In this document: one piece after another, positions 1 through 10,358 of the stretch | How positions within the stretch are numbered: position 1 is the stretch's first letter | How the letters are laid out: each line of letters starts with the position of its first letter | DNA from: RGIG529 sp050950425 | GTDB lineage: Bacteria > Bacillota > Clostridia > Oscillospirales > Oscillospiraceae | Length of the DNA stretch: 64,000 nucleotides | Reading direction: 5' to 3' | Assembly (NCBI GenBank): GCA_050950425.1 | Contig: JBMNHO010000001.1 | Location: forward strand, 310,001 to 374,000 | The notes under the pieces: generated by a model | The model's database searches: none | The model's input: the letters and a program-made list of their open reading frames with translations, nothing else | Told to the model about the DNA's origin: nothing | Position numbers and translations under genes: made by a program

Positions 1-3000
1 GTTGTAAAAGGAGCATAGGTAGGAATATCGTGTGCAACTTCATGTGAGATCTTGACAAACTTCAATTTTTCTTGCCATGCCGCAAGAGAATCAGAGATAG
101 ACGAATTGTACTTGATTAGCAGTTCATTACTCTTTTTTACGAATTCATATTCTCTGATGACTTTGCGTATTTGTCCTTCGCCAGTTTCCTTGTTCCAAAG
201 CCATAATCCCTCGGTATCATCCCCGAAGTGCTTCTGGATGTCACCAACAACCTTATCTTCCGCATCAATGTCTTTTGCAAGAGATAAAAGAATTCCATCT
301 TCAAAAACAGTCAAATAACTTTTCATCGATTCGCGACGGTTTTCGTCAGTGACAAGGACTTTTAGTTTTTGCGCCAAAGTATCGTCGCTCTCGGCTAATT
401 TTCCGATATTTCCACTGATAGTGGAGATGTTTGTTCCTTGTTCGGGGTTAAGCAGTTTAACAAACTCAGTTATGAAGTCAACTTCTATGCCGCTTGCTTT
501 CTCTGTTAGCACCCAAGCGGGTAATCCTTTGGATTTTTCTTTGATACGGACGCGCTTTATTGCATCTTCAACAGACCCGCACTGGCTTTCGGGTATTTCA
601 AACACATCACTCATCAAATTACAAAATACTTGTTCCTCATGGGACATAATTCGGATGAATTTATCCCTATACCGAGAACTGGGAGCGTAGAACTGCTTGT
701 AGGCTTCATCAACGACACCCTTCATTCGCTCGGTGTTCATCTTTTCGTTGTTTGCTTCATCGCTGAGACGGTATGTATCATTTGCATATTCTTTGAGCAA
801 GAAGCCTGTTATAAATGAATATAGATTAGATGGCACAAAACCATACTCGTCACACAGGAAAGACAATATGTCTGTAATGGCAATTTTGGAGTTCGACACA
901 AGCTCATCCTTTATTTTCTTATCAAGGGCGTTCTTTATAATACCCAAGGAACTATACGGGTCAGTTATCCAGTAGTCATCGTCTTTCCGTGCTGCATTAA
1001 CAAGCTTTTCAGCAGAAGATGTCAACCCACTCGATTTTTCTTCTATACCAGCTTCGACCCATTGTTGCTTAGACCCCTTTTGCAAAGTAACTTCTGTCAG
1101 ACCAGGATCGAACTCAAAAACCTGTGGGTATATTGTTTTTACCAACTCGCGCAGTCCGTTTAACGCTTGCTGCCAGTTGTTATAACGTTCGCCTTCCGGA
1201 TTGCTCTTTGAGTAGATAATTATTTGTCCACTATAAATCCTGTTGCCCCAACTACCAGCAACCATTTTCCCTTTGCGGAGCATATCATCAGCTGCAGCAT
1301 TGTCCTTGCCGCGCTGAAGTTCGCTGCCTGCTATATATTCGGCATACTGGTCGATGCTGTCCGCACCGAACGGGGTAGGGGTGGTGTCAATAAATATAAT
1401 GTTTTTACCGTCAGGGACAACATTCTTAATTTTATCTTGTATAAACTTGCGCAGTAGGACCGCTTCATTATCATCTTTCGCAACACCAACAATGGCATGG
1501 AAAGCATTGGAACCATTTTCATTGATAAAGCGGTTCGTTTTGCTAGTAATATCATCATGAGCAGCAAAGGTCAGGTCATATCTCATTTTTAAAGGAGCTG
1601 TCAGGTTAAACACTCTCGTCATATCATCGATACATAAATCGAGTGTTCTAAGCTTCTCGATTTTTTCTTTTTTCTTCTTATCCAGTTCTGCGGCGTCACC
1701 AGCCATGACCATCGTTGCGTAGCAGAACTTATTGTTGCCCAGAGTTTTTTTATAGAGGACTTCTTCTCTGACTAATTTTTCAGCAATAGCAGGAGCCTTG
1801 TGTTCGTAATCCGTACCTTCGAAGCAAAGGTAGAGGTTTTGCTCGTTGGTTATGAAAAGTGGAATAGCATCATTTAGGTGTGTCGACACAGCTTGCATAA
1901 TCAAAACTGTCTTAAGGACTTGATGCTCCTCGGTAACCAGCCGGTGGGATTCCGTTTTCTTATATGTATCGAGGATGTTGCGAATGGATAGCGCAAGATT
2001 GTCCTTTCCCGTTTCGTAGAAAAAGTCCCAAAGCATATCGACCGTTAAAAGAGCTGTTGTACCGTCAAGAGGGCCGTGGTTATCTATAAACCACTGGAAC
2101 GCTTTATAATCTCCATCGTTTTTAATGAAGTCAAACATACTGCGCTGATTGGACTCAAAAGCAGAGGATATGTGCTTCAAAAGTAGTGCAGACATCGGAT
2201 GCAAAGGCAACACGCCTTTCAGGATATCATCTTTTATCCCTGTACAATCGGAAACAGCTTTGCGGGACTTTTTCGTGAAGTCCTGAAGATCGTCAAGTTT
2301 ATCTTCCCAGTCTCTCTTTGCCTCTTCTTTGATTTTTAATGCGTCGTGCATTAAGTCAAAGGCAATATTGTCTGGCATAGAGATTTCACAAGGAATAAAG
2401 CGGTCTTTGATTTTTTTGGCATCAGTGTCTTTCTCGTGGAAATAGCTGCCCATCTGGTGTGCGACCACAATAAGATAGAAAGGTACTTCAACACAAGTCT
2501 CAACCAATTTCTGAAAGTCAGTCAATCTACCGCGGTTGTTTTGAAAAAACTCGCTGAATTCATCCAACACAAAAACGAGGGCCTTTAGTTTATTGCTTGT
2601 GATGATGTCCTTGATATAGGCGATCAACCCGTCCATGTCAAGCTTGATGGCAAGGATACCGATTTCGCTCGCCATCTGATTAACTTTGCTCACGAGTTCT
2701 GCTGAATTATCGGACTTGGAGAGTTTGTCGATAATCTCGTCCGTGTTCCAGCCACCGAACAAATCCTTGTACTCTTTCTCAACATAGCCATTGAACAGCT
2801 GTTTATTCCGCTCGTCTTTCAGCCATGTTAAAATACCCTGTTTCAGAGTATTGGCGCCGGTATGCTCCAGTCCGGCTTTCTCCACAGCCTTGGAGATTAA
2901 TTCCTGCATGACAATTATCAAATCATTGCTGTTGTTTATCGAAGAGGAGGCATAGCGATAGCAGGTCAGTATTTGACCTTCATTTTTTGTGGCAATTAAC

Positions 3001-3319
3001 CTCTGCATAAGATCGGTTCTATATGGAGCGAGCGCTTCGTACTTATCGAAATAGGCTTCGACCTCTTCGCTTGGTGCAGTAAGGAGCTGGCTTAGGGCGA
3101 AAGCGGCATAGGACTTACCGGTACCATAGGCCCCGGAAATCCAAATCGACCGTTTTTCAGAGCGCGATAAGCACTGCGTTCGGTCTTTCTAAGCAAATCG
3201 ATAAACGTGGAATGGGGATAAAACTCGTCCCACTTAAGCCCTGCATTAATGGCAGACTCATTCACGCACGGGAAGTAGTTTTCATCGATTTGAAAATAAT
3301 CTTTGTATACGGTAGCCAT
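1..3319 (-). pseudogene. Large P-loop ATPase of a defence operon (BrxC/PglY-like), frameshifted and 3'-partial
   Basis: The start at 3319 is preceded by a GGGGGAGG site and gives MATVYKDYFQIDENYF. After about 50 codons the frame breaks near 3170-3180: one missing base takes the reading into the frame that encodes the Walker A motif GAYGTGKSYAA (about 3100-3137). That frame stays open to position 1, about 1050 codons, with a Walker B-like segment LVFVLDEFSEF near 2560-2590. The layout (conserved N-terminus, early P-loop, very long C-terminal part) matches the BREX BrxC/PglY and DUF6079-type ATPases, which are thought to power DNA surveillance in the cytoplasm. It follows the DUF4007 reading frame by only 14 bases, so it is in the same operon. 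The family call rests on motif and context, not a search. The single-base shift could be real decay or a sequencing error. Confidence 0.62.
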
Positions 3320-3333
3320 AATTGTCCTCCCCC

Positions 3334-4401
3334 TTACAGTAACGACAAGACATCGCTTGCGGTATTGTTCTTATTCAATGAGATGGTATCTAAATCGTGC
3401 GTGAACTTAGCGTTAATAAAATCCGGGTTACTCGCCGTTAGTCCTTGCAGAATTGTTTTCATCTCATCTTCCTCAATGCCAAAAATTTGCATGGGACTAA
3501 TGCCATCGGAGTCAATATTATAGTTCAACAGACGGCTAACGGTAAACTCGTAATAGTCCCCACAAGCTTCCGCAAATTTGTAGAGGGAATAGAGAACCAC
3601 GAGTGGTGAGCCAATAATACATCTGTTGCGAGTAAAGTTATCCTCGCCGTCGACATACCCGAAGTTTAATGTTAAACCAAACGGAGTTTGCACTATGCGT
3701 TTATAATCACCCAAAACTGATTTTGCGTTTCTTTCAGTGATATCTTCTACGAGCATTACATTTTCTAAATCCTTACGAGCATAGAAGCGTCCAACATCAA
3801 TATTCTTGATGTACCATGTAAATTGAGGATTGTACGCGATGTTAGCCAAAATAATCCCCAATGAAGTTGGACTGTCCCAGCCAAGCAAAGCGAGCTTGTC
3901 TGTCAAAGGCAGGCTTTTACCTTCTGCTATCAACCCTGCATCTCGCAAGAACCGCCTAAAAAAAGGCTTTTGTACGGGGCCCAAACCATTATCAACAAGG
4001 AACTCGTCTTTTCTTTCAAAAAACTCTACGAGCCATTCGGTTTTGGGGGCGTGTGTACCAAAAGTATTAATACTTTTCATTTGTCCATCTCCTTGCGGCA
4101 TTTTTAGTGAATGATACACCAAACATCCAACCGGAACTGTGTGGCATTCTCTACACTTAATGCAGTTAGTTATTTTCAATCCATTCTCAAAGGAAATACA
4201 GTTGTGTCTGCAATTTACCTCGCAAGTTCTGCAAGAACTACAGTACGCGGATTTTCTAAAGACCTGTCGGAAGTACTTTCCAAGTGCTGGTTCATACTTA
4301 ACATACTTAACAGGCAAAACAACGGTATAACCATTCAATAGTTCGTTTACCTTGAAAACAAGCTTACCTTCTTTGGCATCCACAGTATATGAAGTTATCA
4401 A
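3334..4401 (-). CDS. 4Fe-4S / DUF4007 C-terminal part of a PAPS-reductase-like defence protein
   Basis: The 355-codon frame opens with a cysteine cluster (CSSCRTCEVNC, then CIKCRECHTVPVGC) typical of two 4Fe-4S sites, at about residues 55-95. A DUF4007-like region starting near SINTFGTHAPKTEWL follows and runs to the end. The TTG at 4401 is probably not a real start. The frame overlaps the end of the upstream reductase frame (4364), and the split falls inside what reads as one continuous protein, so this is most likely the C-terminal half of a single fused reductase-FeS-DUF4007 protein, separated by an inserted base near 4388-4391. DUF4007 proteins occur beside PAPS-reductase-like and large ATPase genes in BREX-like and sulfur-linked defence loci. 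The exact biochemical role is unknown. Confidence 0.6.
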   Translation of the reverse strand: MITSYTVDAKEGKLVFKVNELLNGYTVVLPVKYVKYEPALGKYFRQVFRKSAYCSSCRTCEVNCRHNCISFENGLKITNCIKCRECHTVPVGCLVYHSLKMPQGDGQMKSINTFGTHAPKTEWLVEFFERKDEFLVDNGLGPVQKPFFRRFLRDAGLIAEGKSLPLTDKLALLGWDSPTSLGIILANIAYNPQFTWYIKNIDVGRFYARKDLENVMLVEDITERNAKSVLGDYKRIVQTPFGLTLNFGYVDGEDNFTRNRCIIGSPLVVLYSLYKFAEACGDYYEFTVSRLLNYNIDSDGISPMQIFGIEEDEMKTILQGLTASNPDFINAKFTHDLDTISLNKNNTASDVLSLL

Positions 4402-5614
4402 TTATCTCTAAATCCCCAAGAGTCTTAATCCACTCTTTCCAATCCGCTTTCGGTTCCCGGACTTCAATAATAAGATTCCCGTTTTCTACTCGTTCTTTAT
4501 ATTGAATATCCGTAGTAATATTCACACCGTTTTTGCGTGCAACCCATGAACCATTGCACATACAGTCCTTTTGAGAAAGGTTCTTCTGGTTATTTGTAGA
4601 CGTTATAATATCCACATAGTCATCTATCGGTCCTTTGTAGTTTTCATACCGAAAAAAATCCGCTTTCCCCGGACTCATAGGACATAACAAGCAACCTGCA
4701 CGAATATTTCCTTTCTTATAAGCCCCATTTACAACGAGCTTATTGGCGAAAATGTACAGCCAAACCTCACAACTTGTCCAGTCCAATATTGGGTTAGCGC
4801 TGCGCTGACCCTTTTGTTTCATCCCATTGCTTTCAAAATCGTATTCGCTTCGCCTCGCGCTTTCCGCACCTCGCACGCCGACAAAAGCCATACCGCTGTA
4901 ATCATCTTTCCCCAAAACCTCTCTCAACTTGATAACCTGTGGCGTACTTTTATGGACGCTACAGCACCAACGCAATACCCTTGAGGGCGGAGCGAATTGC
5001 TTCCAGCTCTCATACACATCCATGTGGCTCTTCGCCCTATAGAACCGAATACCCTCGGCTTTGCATTGCGCCTCGACCTTATCCACGGCATCATAAGTGT
5101 CGGGAACTCCATTTGCGTATCTCCAAACACAACGACAAACTCGTCTTTCGGCAAGGCCTTCTTTACCAAATCAAGCAAGACGATACTATCCTTACCTCCG
5201 GAAAAGGCCACATGAAAGACATCAAGTTTGTCCTTGTGCCGTTTCCAAACATCATAGATTTTCTTAACGGTATCTTGTTCCAGCACCTGCAAGAAGTCCG
5301 CATTTTTTTCGATCATCGCATTTATATCAACAGGCCTGAGCGGCTCGCTCAGTTCCTCTTTGATTTCAATTTCAGGAGCTGTATACAAATTGCCGCCCTT
5401 AGTCTGGGCAACCAAACGTCCGAAATAGTAATACTTATTTGCCTCTGCCCACATATACGGCAAGCATCCTGCTTTTCATACCTCCCAGTATTTATCCAAC
5501 CCCAAAAGGTCTAATTCTTTATAGTAGACGGGACGCGGTTCTTTGCTGAACTGCAGCGGCGAGGTGTTTAGCAACACGCCGCCCGTCTCTCGGGTCATAA
5601 GTGTAATTGTACAT
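4364..5614 (-). pseudogene. PAPS reductase-like protein (BrxP/DndC-type), broken by several single-base indels
   Basis: A start ATG at 5614 directly abuts the stop of the upstream gene and has an AGGAGGAG site inside that gene. The product reads MYNYTYDP..ETGG, then the adenine-nucleotide-hydrolase loop FHVAFSGGKDSIVLLDL, then FGDTQMEFPDTYDAV, WCCSVHK and a cysteine motif GCLLCPMSPGK. These are hallmarks of the PAPS reductase/DndC/SspD/BrxP family. Reading it needs frame changes near 5586-5592 (one extra base), 5481 (extra), 5459 (missing C in a C run), 5102 (missing C in a C run) and 4390 (extra base, joining the FeS/DUF4007 part). No nonsense substitution was seen. The surviving open frames are 4924-5463 and 4364-5086. 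Intact, the gene would encode about 750 residues down to 3334. Confidence 0.66.
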
Positions 5615-8600
5615 TTAGACCGCTCCTCCTTCTCTCAACGCTTTTGCGCTCTTGATAATCTTGCTTTCACTTTTGCCAAGGTTGCGCCAACCAATATACC
5701 CCTTGTCAAACAGATAGTTGCCAACGGCTTTCTTGTCACTGAGCTTTACCAGCGATTTAGCGAGCGCAAGCGCCAAAATGTCGTCGTAATTATTGTAATC
5801 AAAGGATTTTCGGACAATAACCCCGATGTTGGCACTATTGACCGCACGAACATCGTACTTGAAAACACGGCTGAACCTGCGTACATAGCTTTCAAGCAAG
5901 TACAGATTCCACGGATACCCGGCAAACGTAAAGAGCGAAAAATCTGTCACTCCCCGAAGCGGAATAAAGTCGCCGTGGCAGTAGAGGGCAATCGCCTCAT
6001 CAATATGTACCGCATCAAAATTCACATTGGACTCAGACACAAACAACCCAGCACTTACGCGAATCATCGTATTGTGCCCGGCTATTAAGCATTGCGAATG
6101 CGTTCTGCCCTCGGGGTCAAATGTCGCCTCGAATGCGTTCAACTCCTCGAAAGAGACTGTCTCTGCTTCACGGCAGTATTGCTCCATAATGTCAAGAACG
6201 CGCAGTTTGTTGCCTATTTTTGTGATGACTTGTCCGCTCTTTTCGTATTTGTCTGAAAGAAACTTAGAGAATACCGCATCTCTGACAGCCGCAAAAGAGC
6301 AGTGGGGATTTAGGTTCTCAAACATAGACAAATCCAGTTCGTTTGCCGTAACATAGTCTCGCTCCCGTAGCTTGTCTTCAACAAATGAAGCTATCTTTTC
6401 GCCTTCGCTGTCTGGCAAGTCTATATTGTCAATATGTATATAAGTTCCTTTGTCCACACGGAAATAATCCGAACCGTTCATCGTCTGCTGAATGGTATCT
6501 ATTTTTAGCCAAGGCAGTCTTTCTTGCAATTCATCAAACGACCACATTTCACGCTCGCCGAAAACCTCTTTAATAAGGTCGGATGGTGAGATATTGTCTT
6601 GTAAAAGAATATAGTCCCGTTTTACCAAGATGTCATGGTAGTTTTTTTCGATGAACGCCCGAAGCATTTCGACTGAGAAAATGTTGAATGTATAGAACTC
6701 ACTTGAGTATTTGTTAAAGAAAGCGTCAATAAACATGCATGGCGAATCCGCCTGTTTCAAATACAAAAGAACAGATGTGACAATATTTTCATCGTAAATG
6801 TAAGCCCTATCATCGAACACCAAAGCTTCGGTTGCAAGCAAGCGATTGACCCACTCTGTGTCGTGGTGGAATTCCTCACCATATTCGTCATTATAAAAGT
6901 TTTTAAATCGCTCAAAATCAATGCTCGACGATTTTCTAAAGCCATTTTTAAACTTTGTCGCTATAACTTTTATAACTTTTTCTTTGTCGGCATCGCTTAC
7001 AACATCAGCAGTTATGCATGGCGGCATTACAGCCTCAGGTCGTGTTAAATCGCAGCCTAAGCACACATAAGTTCCGTGGTCAATTCGCCTGAACAGCTTC
7101 GGTAAATCATTATTTAAGCCGATTTCATAGTCGGCAGGAAGAATTGAATTTCTGTTATGCCCGTATTTGGTTGAAAGTTCCTCAACGATATCTTTCCTAG
7201 TTTTAATCTTGCCCTTGGAGTTGTTTGAAAATTCAATCAACGCAGCTTTGACCGTTTTTTTGCGTAAACGGGTTTGGTTATTATTGGGATCGACTGAACT
7301 ATCTTTTACAAAACGCACATATTGTGACTTCAAGTCGCAATCAACTGCTTTATAGCCCGCTTCTATCCATGCAGTAGAGAAAGAGTGACTATCCGTGTTA
7401 GACCAAAATGCACGATGCTTGTATGCAGATGGTGGCAATTCGCCCACTAAGTCGGCTATTTCAGAAAACGATATTCGAATTTTCTCATTGCCGTTTTCAA
7501 TGAGCCATTGTTTCAGTGGGTCGTATTTTCTCTCATAGCTACTCTCTTGGTTAGCATTGTCAGCCACGTAACCTATTCCGGAATTTAGTGCCGACAGCCA
7601 TTTATCAAAGTAATCGCGATTTCTTTCATACCATTGGGATGTGAATAATAAGTCAACCGTGCCAAAGGCAAACGTTTCATTCCAATACCTATTGTATCCG
7701 CGCTCGTCCTTTGTCAAGTCTGAAACAGGAGCAGAACCGTCTACAATTCTTGCGAAAGGATGAGGTGTCGCTAATCCAAAAGTTGCTTTGCTCCATTTTA
7801 AATCACAGATATCACGCAATTGCTGTTCTGAGAAGACGAAGCCAGATTCGCTGAGTTGTCGCAGCGTATTTCGGATATAAAGGCCTATTTTCAAACTATT
7901 GCTCTCATCCGAACTCTCATCAATTCTTTTAACCTGATCATTTTCATTTTGCGTGAGTTCAGAAGCTTCGATTTTCGATGTTTCTAATGAATCGGCGGGT
8001 TTGTACCACCATGCACTTTGATAATCGCTACTACGACCGCCATCGACTTTGAATTTAAAATGGTAGCCATGTTTAGCGATTGTCTGCATTGCATCAGATA
8101 GGTCTAATCCACCCAAAACCCATAATGCACCACCTAAATCTCGCTTGTCCACATACTTGAAGTCAAAATCCTCAATAATTTGAATAACATCTCTGTTTGT
8201 ACCTAAACTTTCGTCATTTGTGGTTGATGTGGTCAAGTTATTCTTTTTATCTTGCATAGTAAGAACTGAAGCAAAAGATGTTGTTGGTTCTTCATCTGCA
8301 ATCGCTTCCCACGGTTTTTCCTTCAGGAACTTTATATACAGTTGTCCGGCAATCTGGAAAGTCTTATATGTGTTCCGATCCATGATTCTTAGCAGTTTTG
8401 CATCCATGACTTTCTGATAAACTGGCTTAAATATACTCAGCCTAGAAATTTCCCATAATCCACAGGAAATCTTTTTGCTCTTTACATACTCAGAAATTTT
8501 ATCAAGGCAGGCTATAGTTGCTTGCGGTGAGAACTTTTTGACATTGCCGTCAGATAGCCATTCACTAAAGGCATCTCTCATCGAAGCAGGCATCGAGGAA

Positions 8601-8686
8601 GCCTGCTCTGCGACGGGCAACACGCTACTATTCAGGTTATTTGTCATAGCCATTCCTTGATCCCCTTTCTTATCATTATTATTCAT
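5615..8686 (-). CDS. Large multidomain protein of a defence operon, function unknown
   Basis: This 1023-residue frame is intact. The first 110 residues look helical and resemble a small DNA-binding or SAM-like domain. Residues about 170-240 carry a KRDLGGALWVLGG segment ending in GGRSSDYQSAWWYKP, a pattern found fused to helicases and restriction proteins. Residues about 395-460 contain SAYKHRAFWSN and HSFSTAWIEAGYK, typical of a DUF7662-like module. Further on, two short repeats (DHGTYVCLG and DKGTYIHI) suggest winged-helix-like units. No nuclease, ATPase or methyltransferase motif was found. It is the first large gene of the operon and its stop touches the start of the reductase. A second possible start is the ATG at 8653, which has the better site (AAAGGGG). 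It may be a target-recognition or regulatory component; that is inference. Confidence 0.6.
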   Translation of the reverse strand: MNNNDKKGDQGMAMTNNLNSSVLPVAEQASSMPASMRDAFSEWLSDGNVKKFSPQATIACLDKISEYVKSKKISCGLWEISRLSIFKPVYQKVMDAKLLRIMDRNTYKTFQIAGQLYIKFLKEKPWEAIADEEPTTSFASVLTMQDKKNNLTTSTTNDESLGTNRDVIQIIEDFDFKYVDKRDLGGALWVLGGLDLSDAMQTIAKHGYHFKFKVDGGRSSDYQSAWWYKPADSLETSKIEASELTQNENDQVKRIDESSDESNSLKIGLYIRNTLRQLSESGFVFSEQQLRDICDLKWSKATFGLATPHPFARIVDGSAPVSDLTKDERGYNRYWNETFAFGTVDLLFTSQWYERNRDYFDKWLSALNSGIGYVADNANQESSYERKYDPLKQWLIENGNEKIRISFSEIADLVGELPPSAYKHRAFWSNTDSHSFSTAWIEAGYKAVDCDLKSQYVRFVKDSSVDPNNNQTRLRKKTVKAALIEFSNNSKGKIKTRKDIVEELSTKYGHNRNSILPADYEIGLNNDLPKLFRRIDHGTYVCLGCDLTRPEAVMPPCITADVVSDADKEKVIKVIATKFKNGFRKSSSIDFERFKNFYNDEYGEEFHHDTEWVNRLLATEALVFDDRAYIYDENIVTSVLLYLKQADSPCMFIDAFFNKYSSEFYTFNIFSVEMLRAFIEKNYHDILVKRDYILLQDNISPSDLIKEVFGEREMWSFDELQERLPWLKIDTIQQTMNGSDYFRVDKGTYIHIDNIDLPDSEGEKIASFVEDKLRERDYVTANELDLSMFENLNPHCSFAAVRDAVFSKFLSDKYEKSGQVITKIGNKLRVLDIMEQYCREAETVSFEELNAFEATFDPEGRTHSQCLIAGHNTMIRVSAGLFVSESNVNFDAVHIDEAIALYCHGDFIPLRGVTDFSLFTFAGYPWNLYLLESYVRRFSRVFKYDVRAVNSANIGVIVRKSFDYNNYDDILALALAKSLVKLSDKKAVGNYLFDKGYIGWRNLGKSESKIIKSAKALREGGAV

Positions 8687-8824
8687 TACTTTTTAGTGTC
8701 ACCTTCGTTCTTGAATTTCCTTTTATCCGGCGCTGCTCCTGGCCGTAGCCATTTATCAATTTCAGAAAATATAACTTTCGTAGCCTGCCAACCTTATGTG
8801 TAGCATGCTTTCAAAATAAGATAG
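8687..8824 (-). other. Short gap with a possible gene remnant
   Basis: The 138 bases between the 1023-residue gene and the XRE gene hold a 35-codon open stretch on the minus strand (about 8686-8790). It reads SEIDKWLRPGAAPDKRKF and its stop overlaps the ATG at 8686 as TAATG. It has no start codon of its own, because an in-frame stop lies just upstream. It may be the tail of a lost gene that was once translationally coupled. No promoter could be assigned. Confidence 0.3.
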
Positions 8825-9058
8825 TCACTGCAATGTGTTCTTCTCTTCTTCAGCTTGATCCTTAACAGTTTCGAATAGATCCTCGATCTTGCAGTCGAGC
8901 GCAGCAGCAATTTTCATTAATACATCCATTCGCACTGGTTCATTTTTGCCGAGTTTTGCGATAGAATTTGAGCTGATTTCAGCTGCATCTCTAAGGTCGA
9001 CCTTTTTCATGTTTTTATCGATGAGTATTTTCCAAAGTTTATTATATTGGATTTTCAT
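8825..9058 (-). CDS. Small XRE/Cro-type transcriptional regulator
   Basis: The 77-residue product starts MKIQYNKLWKILIDKNM and contains a classic Cro/CI helix-turn-helix (DLRDAAEISSNSIAKLGK, then PVRMDVLMKIAAALDC), as in the HTH_26 group of minimal repressors. The ATG at 9058 overlaps the stop of the DUF2326 frame as ATGA and has AAAGGA ten bases upstream; the longer frame from 9082 is unlikely. It lies at the join between the ABC-3C remnant and the BREX-like operon and probably regulates one or both. Loss of the upstream operon to IS elements may have cut it from its native promoter. Confidence 0.75.
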   Translation of the reverse strand: MKIQYNKLWKILIDKNMKKVDLRDAAEISSNSIAKLGKNEPVRMDVLMKIAAALDCKIEDLFETVKDQAEEEKNTLQ

Positions 9059-9991
9059 TTTGCAGTATCCTTTCTGCCCCATTTTCGCCCGAACAACGCC
9101 TGTTGATCAACATCCAATTTCAGCACTGTATTTTCTCTAATGATAGATTGTGTCGCCTTGTCATATTTGCTCGCTCTGTCGAAAGCAATGAATATCTGCT
9201 TTTGTTTTTCTCTCGCATACAACGACAAAACTTGTCCGATGGTATCATCGGAGACATTAGCAAACAGAAGAGAATCATGCGCTAACGCAGGGAGCGCCGT
9301 ACTATTAAGGATACTGATGTCATATATCAACATTCCTTTGAAATTCGTACCTGTACCAGTATCCTTTGGTGTTTCAAAGGAGTAGCTGTTATATTCCTTG
9401 ATCCCTAAAATAGGCGGATTATCTTTCCCTTGAGAGACGTAATCGCTGATCTCGCTCATATGGCGATTAATTGTAGTTTCAATAACTTTTAAAACCGTTT
9501 CCATCTGCAATCTGAGCCTGTCGCTTGCTTGTTTTTTCTCATTTTGCAAGGTGTTACGAGTATCGAAAGCTTCATTTTCATCTTCTAATTTATGAATCCG
9601 GCGGTCAAGATGAGTATAAGCGGCGAGAAACTCCTTGCTAAAAGCTACCGATGGGTGAATTTTCTCTGCCTGCTTTTCCAAGTGTTCGACCATCTGTTTT
9701 AGCGGTGTCAATTCTTCTTCCAGCCTTGCTTTGGTAGATTCTAATTCATCTTGCAAAATAGTTTGTATTTTATTGTGGAAACGCTCTATATCAATGAGTT
9801 TCTGCAAATTAGCTTCCGGGAAAAACTCACGCAAACTTGTCAAGTCCGCTTCAGTGGGATAGACTCCTTGACTCATATTAAGATCGATAAGATGCAAGTC
9901 ATTTTCTTTCTGATTCGCTAATCTGCGGGCATCCTGCATCTGTATGATTAATGCATTGGCCTGATTGGCTTTTTCCACCTCTTCGGCATTG
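9055..9991 (-). pseudogene. DUF2326 coiled-coil tail of an ABC-3C ATPase, 5' end lost at an IS
   Basis: The reading frame is open from the IS boundary at 9991 to a stop at 9055. It gives a long coiled coil (about residues 20-160) followed by the DUF2326 signature TPKDTGTGTNFKGMLIYDI, ALPALAHDSLLF and ENTVLKL. In the family this C-terminal part belongs to an SMC/RecN-like ABC ATPase, the central subunit of ABC-three-component conflict systems. The Walker A N-terminal half is absent: the frame runs straight into the terminal repeat of an IS3-family element. The GTG at 9978 is therefore not a true start. The remaining protein cannot bind ATP, so the system should be dead. Confidence 0.7.
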
Positions 9992-10068
9992 TGGATAGGC
10001 TACACTAAACTGTACAGAAAAGATAAGGTCATGGTATACTTCCAAGGGGGAAAAGGAAGGAGAAAACC

Positions 10069-10356
10069 ATGGCAGAAAGACGAGCGCGGAGGACCTTCAG
10101 CGAAGAACAGAAGAAGCAACTGGTGGAGCTGTTCAATCACGGCAAGCCCAGAAGCGAGATTGTCCGTGAGTACGACTTGACCGGATCAGCCTTTGACAAA
10201 TGGGTGAAGCGGATCAACGCAACAGGTTCCAGCCACGACGTGGACAACCGGACGCCGGAGGAGCATGAACTTCTGCGGCTCAGGAAAGAGAATCAGCAGC
10301 TGCGGATGGAAAACGACGTATTAAAGCAAGCGGCGCTGATATTCGCACGAAAGTAG
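10069..10356 (+). CDS. IS3-family transposase OrfA
   Basis: This 95-residue protein has an N-terminal helix-turn-helix of the HTH_Tnp_1 type (EEQKKQLVELFNHGKPRSEI) and a C-terminal leucine zipper-like coiled coil (ELLRLRKENQQLRMENDVLK). OrfA binds the element ends and controls transposition. It has an AAGGAG site before the ATG and ends three bases before OrfB. OrfB lies in the -1 frame, so a full-length OrfAB could arise by ribosomal slippage near the end (CGAAAG). A copy of identical protein sequence lies at 13558-13845. Confidence 0.9.
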   Translation: MAERRARRTFSEEQKKQLVELFNHGKPRSEIVREYDLTGSAFDKWVKRINATGSSHDVDNRTPEEHELLRLRKENQQLRMENDVLKQAALIFARK

Positions 10357-10358
10357 TT

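Noticed and set aside
4939..5514. A 191-codon plus-strand open frame opposite the reductase gene
   Set aside because: It is the mirror of a real minus-strand gene, has no ribosome binding site and shows no protein family features; the minus strand carries clear PAPS-reductase motifs.
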